DNA of 17,499 bases from an uncultured Bacillota bacterium (GTDB lineage Bacteria > Bacillota > Limnochordia > Limnochordales > ZCTH02-B6): contig CALFSR010000182.1 of assembly GCA_937916565.1 (NCBI GenBank), forward strand, positions 1-17,499, read 5' to 3'. The notes beneath the pieces were generated by a model, which ran no database searches, had not been told where the DNA came from, and saw only the letters and a list, made by a program, of their open reading frames with translations. Positions 7,315 through 14,741 of the stretch are shown piece after piece. The stretch's first letter is position 1; every line of letters begins with the position of its first letter. Position numbers and translations under genes: made by a program.

Positions 7315-7826
7315 GGGAGTTCTCCCCGCCGCCAGCCCGGTTCCTCCCCCGGCCCCGGGCTTGACCCGCTTTCCCTCGCTTTTCCACCGATTTAAGACCT
7401 CACGGGCATGCACCTTGAATGGCTTTCCCACACTCGGGGTTTTAGACTGAAGACAACGGGTCACGGGGCAAACGCCCCGCCACCTCACGATGAGGCTGAC
7501 GAGACGAACTTGCAGGAGGTGATGATCCCCCCTGACCTGCGGCGCCAGGGATTCTCAAGGACACTCCCCGACCCCCGGACCCCTGGCAGCCGCTCCCCTT
7601 CGGCATCAGCAAACGATATCCCCGCGCGCAAGGGGGCTGCCCAACGGGCGGCCTTCTTGCTTTCCGCGCCCTGTGCGCCCGTGGGGACGTCCCGCACGGG
7701 TGGCTCTATCCGCTCCGTCTACGGTTTCCCCCGCGGCCGGCCGAGCGGAGCGTCCCACCCGGATTTGCCGGCCATGCAGGACCCCGTAGGTCGATGGCTA
7801 ATTGACTTGCGGGAGGCGAAACGTCA
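7315..7826. other. Long intergenic region, divergent leader between kinase and gabT
   Basis: About 510 bp separates the divergent kinase and aminotransferase genes. It is rich in inverted repeats: CGGGGC-AAAC-GCCCCG (7464-7479), CCTCA/TGAGG (7483-7495), GGCAGC with GCTGCC (about 7585-7641), and CGCTCCG with CGGAGCG (about 7710-7752). AGGAGG (7514-7519) lies 2 nt before an ATG at 7522 that opens 102 codons ending in a TGA overlapping the gabT ATG. That frame shows weaker G/C bias at third positions than the neighbouring genes. I see no riboswitch class that I can name, and no convincing promoter. Confidence 0.4.
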
Positions 7827-9134
7827 ATGAATCAACAATTGACCGACCGTCCGCGCTCCGCGGACATTTTGGCGGAACACAACCGCTGGGTGGCCCGGGC
7901 CAAGACGCCCCACGTGGGATTTGTCGCGGCCAAGGCGCGCGGCGCGGTGCTCACGGACGTCGACGGGCGCGAGTACATCGACTTTTCCGGCGGCGTCGGC
8001 TCCTTAAACGTGGGCCACTGCCACCCCAAGGTCCTGGCGGCCGTGCGGGAGCAAGTGGAACAGTTTATGCACACCGACTACGCCGTGGTGCCGTACGAGG
8101 TGTACGTCCAAGTGTGCCGCCGCCTGTGCGAGGCCGCGCCCGGCAGCACGCCCAAGAAGGCGCTCCTTTTCAACACCGGCGCCGAAGCCGTCGAAAACGC
8201 CATCAAGATCGCCCGCTACGCCACGGGGCGGCCGGCCATCATCGCTTTCGAAGGCGCGTTCCACGGCCGTACCTACGGGGCCGTGTCGCTCACAAGCCGC
8301 GTCCACCCCTACAAGGCCGGGTTCGGGCCGTTCCTGCCCGAGGTGTACCGGGTTCCCTACCCCAACCCGTACCGGGGCGTCACGACCGACATGGTCATGG
8401 AGAGCCTCCACCGGCTGTTTAAGACGGGCGTCGCCGCGACCGACGTGGCCGGCATCATCGTCGAGCCCATCCAGGGTGAAGGAGGCTACATCGTCCCGCC
8501 CGACGATTTCCTGCCGCGCCTAAGGGAGCTCGCGGACGAGCACGGCATCGTGCTCATCGTCGACGAGGTGCAGACGGGCTTTGGCCGCACCGGGCGCATG
8601 TTTGCCTGCGAGTACGCGGGCATCGAGCCCGACGTGATGACGGTGGGCAAGTCTTTAGGCGGCGGCCTGCCGCTCAGCGCCGTCGTCGGCAAAGCGGGGA
8701 TCATGGACGCGCCCATCCCGGGCGGCCTTGGCGGTACGTTCCCCGGAAACCCGGTGGCGTGCGCCGCGGCGCTGGCCGTGTTTGACATCATCGCGGAGGA
8801 AAACCTGCTCGCCCGGGCCGATCACATCGGGCGCGTCATGATGGACCGCATGGGCGATTGGCGCGACCGGTTCCCCTTTGTGGGCGATGTGCGCGGCCGG
8901 GGCGCCATGATCGGCATGGAGATCGTCAAGGACAAGACCAGCAAGGAGCCGGACGGGCCGCTGACGAGCCGCATCGTCCGCCAGGCGTGGGAAACCGGCG
9001 CCATCATCCTCCAGGCGGGCGTCGACGGCAACGTCCTCCGTTTCCCCATGCCCCTTGTCATCACGGACGAGCAGCTCAACCGGGGCCTAGACATCCTCGA
9101 GCAGGCGATGATCGCGGCCGCCGGCCAAGGCTAA
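7827..9134 (+). CDS. gabT: Class III aminotransferase, 4-aminobutyrate (or 5-aminovalerate) aminotransferase
   Basis: This 435-residue PLP enzyme transfers the terminal amino group of an omega-amino acid to 2-oxoglutarate. Class III features are all present: LTDVDGREYIDFSGG and NVGHCHP near the N-terminus, NTGAEAVENAIKIAR for phosphate binding, the EGAFHGRT loop, Asp246 in IVDEVQTGFGRTG, the Schiff-base Lys275 in TVGKSLGGGLP, and GGTFPGNP. The length is typical of GabT. ATG 7827 has GGGAGG (7811-7816) 10 nt upstream. The sequence cannot separate 4-aminobutyrate from 5-aminovalerate as substrate. The glutaryl-CoA dehydrogenase gene 3.6 kb downstream makes the second (DavT-like) role plausible. 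No gabD or davD partner lies in the window and no terminator is obvious before the convergent protease gene. Confidence 0.9.
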   Translation: MNQQLTDRPRSADILAEHNRWVARAKTPHVGFVAAKARGAVLTDVDGREYIDFSGGVGSLNVGHCHPKVLAAVREQVEQFMHTDYAVVPYEVYVQVCRRLCEAAPGSTPKKALLFNTGAEAVENAIKIARYATGRPAIIAFEGAFHGRTYGAVSLTSRVHPYKAGFGPFLPEVYRVPYPNPYRGVTTDMVMESLHRLFKTGVAATDVAGIIVEPIQGEGGYIVPPDDFLPRLRELADEHGIVLIVDEVQTGFGRTGRMFACEYAGIEPDVMTVGKSLGGGLPLSAVVGKAGIMDAPIPGGLGGTFPGNPVACAAALAVFDIIAEENLLARADHIGRVMMDRMGDWRDRFPFVGDVRGRGAMIGMEIVKDKTSKEPDGPLTSRIVRQAWETGAIILQAGVDGNVLRFPMPLVITDEQLNRGLDILEQAMIAAAGQG

Positions 9135-9185
9135 GGTCTCACGCAATCCCGTCGCCCCGCAAGGCGCACCGCGGGCGGCCCGCCG

Positions 9186-10832
9186 TCAGCGCTGGATCCG
9201 GACGGGGTCGGCTCCGGCCGGCACCGGCTCCAGCACGATGCGCTGGCCGCCCACCGGCGTGCCGCTCACGTAAACGCTCGCCCATCCGGCCAAGTCGCCG
9301 GGCTGCACGGTGTCGCCGCCGCTCCGGGGCACCCACGCGAGCACGTCCCAGACGCCCGTGGGCACATGCTGGACGGTAAACCCGCCCTGCGGCCGGGCCC
9401 AGACTTCCTGCTGCACCGCAAAGGCGCTTCCCTCCCGCCGGCCCAGGAGCACCCGCACATCCTCAAGCCCCGGCGGATCCGCCACCGTCAAGGCGCCGAA
9501 AGCGTCCAGGAAACCGCACGGCCCGTAGCGCTCCGCATCGTACGCGCCGAGCCCGCTCCCGCGGGCCGCGCCGAGGCAGAGGGCCGCCTTGATGCGCTCA
9601 GGCTCCGTGACGCCCGCGGCGTGCAGCAAAGCCGCCACGCCGGCCACGTGGGGCGCGGCCATGGAGGTGCCCTGGGAGCCCTGGTACTCGGGGCCTGCCG
9701 TGCGGTTGGCGCTCCAGACGTCCCAAGAGCCGCCGCCGCCCGGGGCGAACAACGTAACGTGCGGCCCATAGCTCGAGTACCAGGCGCGCTGGGGGCCGCC
9801 CGGTCCGGGGTACAGGGCGCCGACGGAGATGACCCGCGGGTCGCACGCGGGGAAAAAGGGACTTGCGTCACCGGAATTGCCCGCCGCGGCAATGACCGTG
9901 ACGCCCCGGCGATACGCGCGCTCGAGCTCTTCGGCCAGCGCGGAGGCTGACAACGCCCCGACCAGCCCTGCCTCCGTCCCCAGGCTCATGTTAATGATGT
10001 GGGCGCCGTTGTCCACCGCCCAGCGTACGCCCGTCGCGACCACGTCCAGCGTGCCCATGTAGCCGGTGCCGCCCGCGCCGTCCCGCCAGCGCAGCACCCG
10101 CACGGGCATGATGCGGACGTCCCACGCGACCCCGGCCCCGCCGGCGCCGTTGTTCGTGAGCGCGCCGATGATGCCCGCCACGTGGGTGCCGTGGGCCAGC
10201 GCGCCCGGCGGCCCGTCATCGCTCAAGGGGCCTTCCCGGCGCGTGAACGCGTCATAAGGCTTGTACCAGCGGGCGTCGCCCATGTCCGGATGGTCCATCT
10301 GAAAGCCGCCGTCCAGCACCGCCACGATCACCGTGTCGCTGCCCGTGTGGCCCGCGGCCCACGCCTCCGGGATATTGGCCATCTCAAAGTGCCACCGCTG
10401 CCGGCCGTATTCGGGATCGGCGGGCTCCACGGCCAACCCGGTGAAGACCCGGTTTGGCTCCACCGATCTGACGGAGCCGTGCCGCTGCAGCACCTCGTAG
10501 GCCCTAAGCAGCGCCAGCCGGTCCGCCGAGCGGGCGAGATAGGCGTCGAGAACGTCGTTGTAGTCGACGATCTCCAGGCCGAGGGACTTAAGCAGCCCAG
10601 CGGCCCTCCCGGGGCTGATCCCCGTGTGAAACCGGACCACCAGTTCTTCGGCGTCAAAGGGCAGCCACGGGAGACCCACCGCCTGAGTCCCGGCCCAGCC
10701 GCAGTAATTGTAGCCGGCAAAGGATACGGTACCGCTGACGACGCCGCCGGTGGGCAAGGCAAAGCAGCCGCTAAGAAGCAGGGCCGCCGCCAGCAGCCAG
10801 ACGATGGGGCCTCCATGCCGCCTGATCAACAC
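9186..10832 (-). CDS. Subtilisin-like (S8) serine protease lipoprotein
   Basis: This 548-residue secreted protease is probably lipid-anchored. The signal (about 8-22) ends in the lipobox LLSGC with Cys23. Residues about 58-130 look like a propeptide (EELVVRFHTGISP, SVRSVEPNRVF). The S8 catalytic domain spans about 140-450 with Asp174 (VAVLDGGFQMDHPD), His214 (AHGTHVAGI), oxyanion Asn319 (AAAGNSG) and Ser390 (GTSMAAPHVAG). Residues about 452-548 are a C-terminal beta-rich region ending VLEPVPAG, unassigned. The start is GTG 10832, which places a basic stretch (IRRH) directly before the hydrophobic core; the AGGA 7 nt upstream is only a modest ribosome site. The frame stays open to 11789 but that part lies antisense to the nuclease gene and is rejected. 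It is a single-gene unit, divergent from the nuclease and convergent with gabT. Confidence 0.92.
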   Translation of the reverse strand: MLIRRHGGPIVWLLAAALLLSGCFALPTGGVVSGTVSFAGYNYCGWAGTQAVGLPWLPFDAEELVVRFHTGISPGRAAGLLKSLGLEIVDYNDVLDAYLARSADRLALLRAYEVLQRHGSVRSVEPNRVFTGLAVEPADPEYGRQRWHFEMANIPEAWAAGHTGSDTVIVAVLDGGFQMDHPDMGDARWYKPYDAFTRREGPLSDDGPPGALAHGTHVAGIIGALTNNGAGGAGVAWDVRIMPVRVLRWRDGAGGTGYMGTLDVVATGVRWAVDNGAHIINMSLGTEAGLVGALSASALAEELERAYRRGVTVIAAAGNSGDASPFFPACDPRVISVGALYPGPGGPQRAWYSSYGPHVTLFAPGGGGSWDVWSANRTAGPEYQGSQGTSMAAPHVAGVAALLHAAGVTEPERIKAALCLGAARGSGLGAYDAERYGPCGFLDAFGALTVADPPGLEDVRVLLGRREGSAFAVQQEVWARPQGGFTVQHVPTGVWDVLAWVPRSGGDTVQPGDLAGWASVYVSGTPVGGQRIVLEPVPAGADPVRIQR

Positions 10833-11009
10833 AGGTTTGTCCTGTCCCGCTTCCTTAAGTTTCGCCGCGAGGCCGCCGCCTGCTCGGGACCCCGGGGCGC
10901 TGCACACTTCTCCCCGGCGCCTCCCAGTTCCTCCCAGCTGGCGCCGGCGCCCCGCTGAGCCGCGCCTTCCGGCAGGAATCAAGCCGCCCCGGGGGCGAAC
11001 TGCTGGACC

Positions 11010-11831
11010 ATGGCCATCACCCGACTGCGCCTGGGCCGGTTGGCCGCCGCCGGTCTTATAGCCGCCCTCGCGCTGGCTGCCATCACGGGACAGTGGGTGC
11101 GGAACCCCGCGACCGACGAGGCCGGGCCGTCTCCGGCGATGGCGATCGAGGCGCGGGTGACCCGGGTCATCGACGGCGACACCATCGTGGTGCGGACGGC
11201 GGATGAGCGCGAGGAAACCGTCCGCTACATCGGCATCGACGCGCCGGAGATCGACTGGCAGGCGGAAACCGGCCCCGGCTGGGCGGCCCGCACGGCCAAC
11301 CAGCGGCTCGTCGGGGGCCGCACGGTGCGCCTTGAACTCGACGCCGAGGAGCGCGACAGATACGGGCGGCTCTTGGCGTACGTGCATGCAGGCGATGTGT
11401 TCGTCAACGCCCGCCTCGTCGAGCAAGGCCACGCGCTGGCGCTCGTGGTGCCGCCCAACGAGCGGTACGCCGACCTGCTCCTGGCCATGCAGAGGCTTGC
11501 CTTGGCCGAAAACCGCGGGCTCTGGGCCGAGGCGGAAGGCCTCCTTGTGGACGCGGCGGAGGCGCACCGGTACATCGGCTTCGCCGCCACGGTCCAAGGG
11601 GTTGTGCGCAGCGTCTACCAAGACCCGGGCAGCGGCATCGTCCTGCTCCGCTTGGGGCCCGCTGCCCGGCGCGACTTCACCGCCGTCATCCGCCCGCCCT
11701 TCACGGACCTTTTCCCCTCGCCCACCGGTTTCCAGGGCCGGCGCGTGCGGGTGCGGGGCGTGGTGGAGGAGTTCCAGGGACAGCCGCAAATCGCGGTGCA
11801 GCTTCCAGCCCAGATCGAGGTGATGGAGTGA
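11010..11831 (+). CDS. Membrane-anchored thermonuclease-family (SNase) protein with OB-like C-terminal domain
   Basis: This 273-residue exported nuclease has an N-terminal hydrophobic helix (about 10-27) as signal or anchor. The SNase domain covers about 46-175. Residues equivalent to those of staphylococcal nuclease are visible: Asp55 and Asp57 (VIDGDTIV), Arg72 (VRYIG), Asp77 and Glu80 (IDAPE), and Arg120 (DRYGR), so it should be an active calcium-dependent phosphodiesterase. Residues about 188-273 form a second beta-rich domain (VQGVVRSVY, GRRVRVRGVVEEFQG, PQIAVQLPAQIEV) resembling an OB-fold nucleic-acid-binding module. The start at ATG 11010 is supported by the signal helix and not by a good ribosome site. 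The stop overlaps the next start (TGATG), so the reductase-like gene is translationally coupled. The likely role is degradation of external DNA or RNA. Confidence 0.88.
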   Translation: MAITRLRLGRLAAAGLIAALALAAITGQWVRNPATDEAGPSPAMAIEARVTRVIDGDTIVVRTADEREETVRYIGIDAPEIDWQAETGPGWAARTANQRLVGGRTVRLELDAEERDRYGRLLAYVHAGDVFVNARLVEQGHALALVVPPNERYADLLLAMQRLALAENRGLWAEAEGLLVDAAEAHRYIGFAATVQGVVRSVYQDPGSGIVLLRLGPAARRDFTAVIRPPFTDLFPSPTGFQGRRVRVRGVVEEFQGQPQIAVQLPAQIEVME

Positions 11832-12637
11832 TGCAGCGCCTTTTCCCGGCCCTCGGCGGCCACGTGGAACCCGACGTCATCTACGACGACCTTGAGTTCC
11901 CGCCCGGGCGGGGCGGGCGCCCCTACACGGCCCTCAACATGGTGACGACCGTTGATGGCAAGACGACCGTCGACCACAACCGCAGCCGCGCTCCTATCGG
12001 CAGCCCCGTGGACCGGGTGCTCATGAAGCGGCTGCGGGCGAGCTTTGACGCCGTCATCCGGGGTGCGGGGACGGTGCGGCTCGACTCGTTTTATCCGGGT
12101 GTTCCCCCTGAGCTTGAGCATCGGCGGATCGCCCGGGGACTCGCCCGGCAGCCGCTGGCCGTCGTCGTGACGACCACCGGCGACTTGCCCCTCACGGCTC
12201 CGTATTTTCAAAAGGCCCCCCGCCGCCCCCTGGTCATCGCCGCGGCCAGCGTGCCCGAGGAGCGCCTCCGACGCATCGCCGGCGTCGCCGACGTAGCGGT
12301 CATGGACGGAAGCCCGCTGGACCTCGCCGCGGCCTGGCGCTTGCTCTACGAAGCCTATGGCGTCCGGCGGCTGCTCTCCGAAGGCGGGCCCCGTTTCAAC
12401 CATGCCTGCCTTGCGGCGGGGCTTTTGGATGAGCTTTTCTGCACCGTCGCGCCGCGTATCGCGGGCTCGGCCGCCGATCTGACGATGGTCTCCGGGCCGT
12501 CGGTCATCGAGCCTATGCCCCGCCTGGAGCTTGTATCCGCGTACTGCCACGAGAGTGAACTGTACCTGCGCTGGCGGCGGGCGGACGCGGCGGCGGACAG
12601 CTTGGGCGCAGGAGGGACGGCCTCCGGCAGCGTATAG
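11831..12637 (+). CDS. Stand-alone RibD C-terminal domain (DHFR-like reductase) protein
   Basis: This 268-residue protein consists of the RibD C-terminal, dihydrofolate-reductase-like fold without the deaminase half. Motifs are NMVTTVDGKT near residues 35-45, FDAVIRGAGTVRLDS for NADPH binding, LLSEGGPRFNHACL, and GLLDELFCTVAPRIAG near the end. Such proteins either reduce the pyrimidine intermediate in riboflavin synthesis or act on other NADPH-dependent substrates. No riboflavin genes are near, so the substrate is open. ATG 11831 shares one base with the nuclease stop (TGATG), and GAGGTGA lies 6 nt upstream inside the nuclease gene. A GTG at 11828 is an alternative, adding one residue. The C-terminal 20 residues are low-complexity Ala/Gly. 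A 75-nt gap separates it from the dehydrogenase gene, and transcription may continue through. Confidence 0.85.
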   Translation: MQRLFPALGGHVEPDVIYDDLEFPPGRGGRPYTALNMVTTVDGKTTVDHNRSRAPIGSPVDRVLMKRLRASFDAVIRGAGTVRLDSFYPGVPPELEHRRIARGLARQPLAVVVTTTGDLPLTAPYFQKAPRRPLVIAAASVPEERLRRIAGVADVAVMDGSPLDLAAAWRLLYEAYGVRRLLSEGGPRFNHACLAAGLLDELFCTVAPRIAGSAADLTMVSGPSVIEPMPRLELVSAYCHESELYLRWRRADAAADSLGAGGTASGSV

Positions 12638-12712
12638 CTCCAGCAGGTCCGCTCTCTGCGCCAGGCAGGCAAAAAGAGCCGCACAGCGGTCATCGGGAAA
12701 GGAGCTCCAAAA

Positions 12713-13867
12713 GTGACAGACTTTTTCCGGATCGATGATCTTCTTGCTCCCGAAGAAAAAGCGCTCCGGGACATGGTGCGCCAGTTCGTCGACGAAACCA
12801 TCGTCCCCCACGCCGGCCGCCTGTGGGAGAAGGGCGAGTTCCCGCGGGAGTGGCCGGCGCTTTTTGGCGAACGCGGCCTGCTGGGCGCCAACTTGCCGGA
12901 GGAGTACGGCGGCGCGGGCGTGAGCAACATCGCCTACGGCCTCATCATGCAGGAGCTTGAGGCCGGGGACTCCGGCGTGCGCAGCTTCGCGTCGGTCCAG
13001 GGTGCGCTGGTCATGTACCCCATTTACAAGTTCGGCAGCGAAGAGCAGCGCCGGCACTGGCTGCCCCGCCTGGCCCGGGCTGAGGCGATCGGTTGCTTTG
13101 GCCTGACCGAGACGTCCGCGGGCTCCGATCCCGCCGCCATGACGACCCGCGCCCGCAAACGGGACGGGGGCTGGGTGCTAAGCGGCACCAAGATGTGGAT
13201 CACCAATGGATGCATGGCCGACGTGGCCGTCATCTGGGCCAAAGACGACGACGGCGAAATCCGCGGCTTTCTGGTGGAAACCAGCACCCCCGGTTTCACC
13301 GCCGTAGAGATTAAGGAGAAGGCCTCCATGCGCCTCTCCAACACGGCGCAGTTGTTCCTCGACGACGTGCGGGTTTCCGACGACGCGCGCCTGCCCGGCG
13401 CCAAGGGTCTGCGGGCACCGCTGGAGTGCCTGACGCAAGCCCGCTACGGCATCGCCTGGGGCGTGCTGGGCGCGGCCCGGGCGTGCTACGAAGAGGCGCT
13501 GCGCTACGCCTTGCACCGGCAGGCCTTTGGTCAGCCCATTGCGGCCAAGCAGATCATCCAGGAACGGCTCGTGGACATGTTGGTCGAGCTGACCAAGGGG
13601 CAGCTCGTCGCCTGGCGCTTGGGCCAGCTTAAAGACGCCGGCCAGCTGCAATACAGCCAGGTGTCGCTGGCCAAGCGCAACAACGTGCGCCACGCGCTCA
13701 ACATCGCCCGGCAGGCCCGCACGATCCTCGGCGCGTACGGGATCACCCTCGGCCACCAGGCCATCCGCCACGCGGCCAACCTGGAAACCGTCGACACGTA
13801 CGAAGGAACGTACGACGTGCACACCCTCATCCTCGGGCGGGAGATTACGGGCATCGGGGCCTTTTGA
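12713..13867 (+). CDS. gcdH: Glutaryl-CoA dehydrogenase (acyl-CoA dehydrogenase family)
   Basis: This 384-residue flavoenzyme converts glutaryl-CoA to crotonyl-CoA and CO2. It has the full acyl-CoA dehydrogenase layout: helical N-domain (about 10-120), beta middle domain (GCFGLTETSAGSDP, GTKMWITNG) and helical C-domain. Points towards glutaryl-CoA specificity are Arg90 and Ser94 in VRSFASVQ, matching the residues near the substrate gamma-carboxylate of human GCDH, the ARYGIAWGVLGAARACYEEA stretch, and the catalytic base Glu364 in NLETVDTYEGTYD followed by ILGREITGIGAF. The Arg-to-Glu spacing agrees with the human enzyme to within two residues. The start is GTG 12713 with AAAGGAG 8 nt upstream. 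Electrons would go to an electron-transfer flavoprotein not seen here. A strong hairpin terminator follows. A close acyl-CoA dehydrogenase with another dicarboxyl substrate is the main alternative. Confidence 0.9.
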   Translation: MTDFFRIDDLLAPEEKALRDMVRQFVDETIVPHAGRLWEKGEFPREWPALFGERGLLGANLPEEYGGAGVSNIAYGLIMQELEAGDSGVRSFASVQGALVMYPIYKFGSEEQRRHWLPRLARAEAIGCFGLTETSAGSDPAAMTTRARKRDGGWVLSGTKMWITNGCMADVAVIWAKDDDGEIRGFLVETSTPGFTAVEIKEKASMRLSNTAQLFLDDVRVSDDARLPGAKGLRAPLECLTQARYGIAWGVLGAARACYEEALRYALHRQAFGQPIAAKQIIQERLVDMLVELTKGQLVAWRLGQLKDAGQLQYSQVSLAKRNNVRHALNIARQARTILGAYGITLGHQAIRHAANLETVDTYEGTYDVHTLILGREITGIGAF

Positions 13868-13899
13868 GGTTGTGGCCGCTGCTGCACCGGAACGCGCCA

Positions 13900-13959
13900 G
13901 CGGGCGTGAGCATCAACTCCGGGTGCGGACACCCGGAGCGGCTCACGCCCGCATTCTTT
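13900..13959 (+). terminator. Two-part hairpin terminator after gcdH
   Basis: The outer stem GCGGGCGTGAGC (13900-13911) pairs perfectly with GCTCACGCCCGC (13941-13952). The inner stem CTCCGGGTG (13917-13925) pairs perfectly with CACCCGGAG (13930-13938) over a CGGA loop. The stems are separated by an asymmetric internal loop, 5 nt (ATCAA) against 2 nt (CG). The T-rich ATTCTTT follows on the plus strand. It lies between convergent genes and can also fold in minus-strand RNA, but has no T run on that side. Confidence 0.85.
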
Positions 13960-14029
13960 GCCTGCGACGGTCGGACTTGTCCAAGCGCCGGCCCCGTGCA
14001 TTCACCGGGGGACGCCAGGGCGCCGGCGT

Positions 14030-14719
14030 CTAGAGTTCGGGGCCTTCAAACTGGATGGTAAGCGGGCGGCTCTGGGCGGCGACCCTCAGGCGGGCCGCCT
14101 CGGCAAGCCGGAAATGGCGGCGCGCCGCCTCCCCGGCCCGGTCCGGGTCACGGTCCCGCAGCGCTTCCAGGATCTCCCGGTGTTCCTGGCAAGCTTCCTC
14201 CCGGCGGCCCGGCAGCAAGTAGCTCGTCGTCTGGTGGGTGAGAATCCGGTCCCGCAGCTGGCGCAGCTGGTGGGCAAGCAGCCGGTTGCGGCTCGCCCGC
14301 CAGATGGCCTCGTGGATCGCGTTGTTCGTCTCGACCATCCGGTCCACGTCGCCCTGGGCGACCGCCTCCTCAAACTCCTCCTGCAGATGTTCCATGGCCA
14401 AAAGTTCGACTTCGCTGATGGACTGGGCGGCAAGCCGCGCCGCGAGCTCCTCCAGCGCGTCCCGCACGACGCACAAATCCGCCACTTCGTCCGCGGACGG
14501 CTCGGCCACCACCACCCCGCGGTAAGGGATCACCTGCACGAAGCCTTCCGCTTCCAGCCGCTTGAGCGCCTCGCGCACGGGCGTCCGGCTGACCCCGGCG
14601 CGCCGCGCCAGATCTTCCTCCGACAACCGCTCCCCCGGGCGCAGCTGCCCCGCGGCGATCCACTCCCGCACGAGCTCATACACCATCGCGCCCAGCGAGA
14701 GGCCGACTTCCTGTGCCAC
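14030..14719 (-). CDS. GntR-family transcriptional regulator, FadR subfamily (FCD domain)
   Basis: This 229-residue DNA-binding regulator has an N-terminal winged helix (about 8-72) carrying GQLRPGERLSEEDLARR and GVSRTPVREALKRLEAEGF, the standard GntR recognition helix. An all-helical FCD ligand domain spans about 78-208. FCD metal or ligand residues are His136, His180 and His202; the usual Asp four residues before the first His is Asn132 here, a mild deviation. FadR-type GntR proteins respond to organic acids or acyl-CoA compounds, which fits the two upstream metabolic genes. GTG 14719 is chosen because an AGAGGGGG purine run precedes it and the residues match the usual GntR length; longer readings run into the hydratase gene. 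It lies 22 nt after the hydratase stop and is probably in the same transcript, suggesting feedback on that operon. Its operator is not identified. Confidence 0.9.
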   Translation of the reverse strand: MAQEVGLSLGAMVYELVREWIAAGQLRPGERLSEEDLARRAGVSRTPVREALKRLEAEGFVQVIPYRGVVVAEPSADEVADLCVVRDALEELAARLAAQSISEVELLAMEHLQEEFEEAVAQGDVDRMVETNNAIHEAIWRASRNRLLAHQLRQLRDRILTHQTTSYLLPGRREEACQEHREILEALRDRDPDRAGEAARRHFRLAEAARLRVAAQSRPLTIQFEGPEL

Positions 14720-14741
14720 CCCGTGTCCCCCTCTCACCGGA

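Noticed and set aside
7494..7510. CTGACGA...GAAC resembling a hammerhead ribozyme core
   Set aside because: Only three bases separate the two core elements, so there is no stem II, and the required GAAA is GAAC; the other stems are not evident.
7690..7705. GCACGGGTGGC as a possible T-box antiterminator motif
   Set aside because: The match to the T-box consensus is too short, there is no terminator after it and no amino-acid or tRNA-charging gene downstream.
9135..9185. Possible terminator between convergent gabT and protease genes
   Set aside because: The GC-rich repeat GCGGGCGGCCCGC has almost no loop and no T tract on either strand.
10833..11789. N-terminal extension of the subtilisin reading frame on the minus strand
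   Set aside because: It lies antisense to the SNase gene, and the lipoprotein signal would end up internal.
11615..13057. 480-codon minus-strand frame across the nuclease, RibD-like and dehydrogenase genes
   Set aside because: It spans three well-supported sense genes and gap, is rich in Arg, Gly and His, and matches no family; it is a shadow frame.
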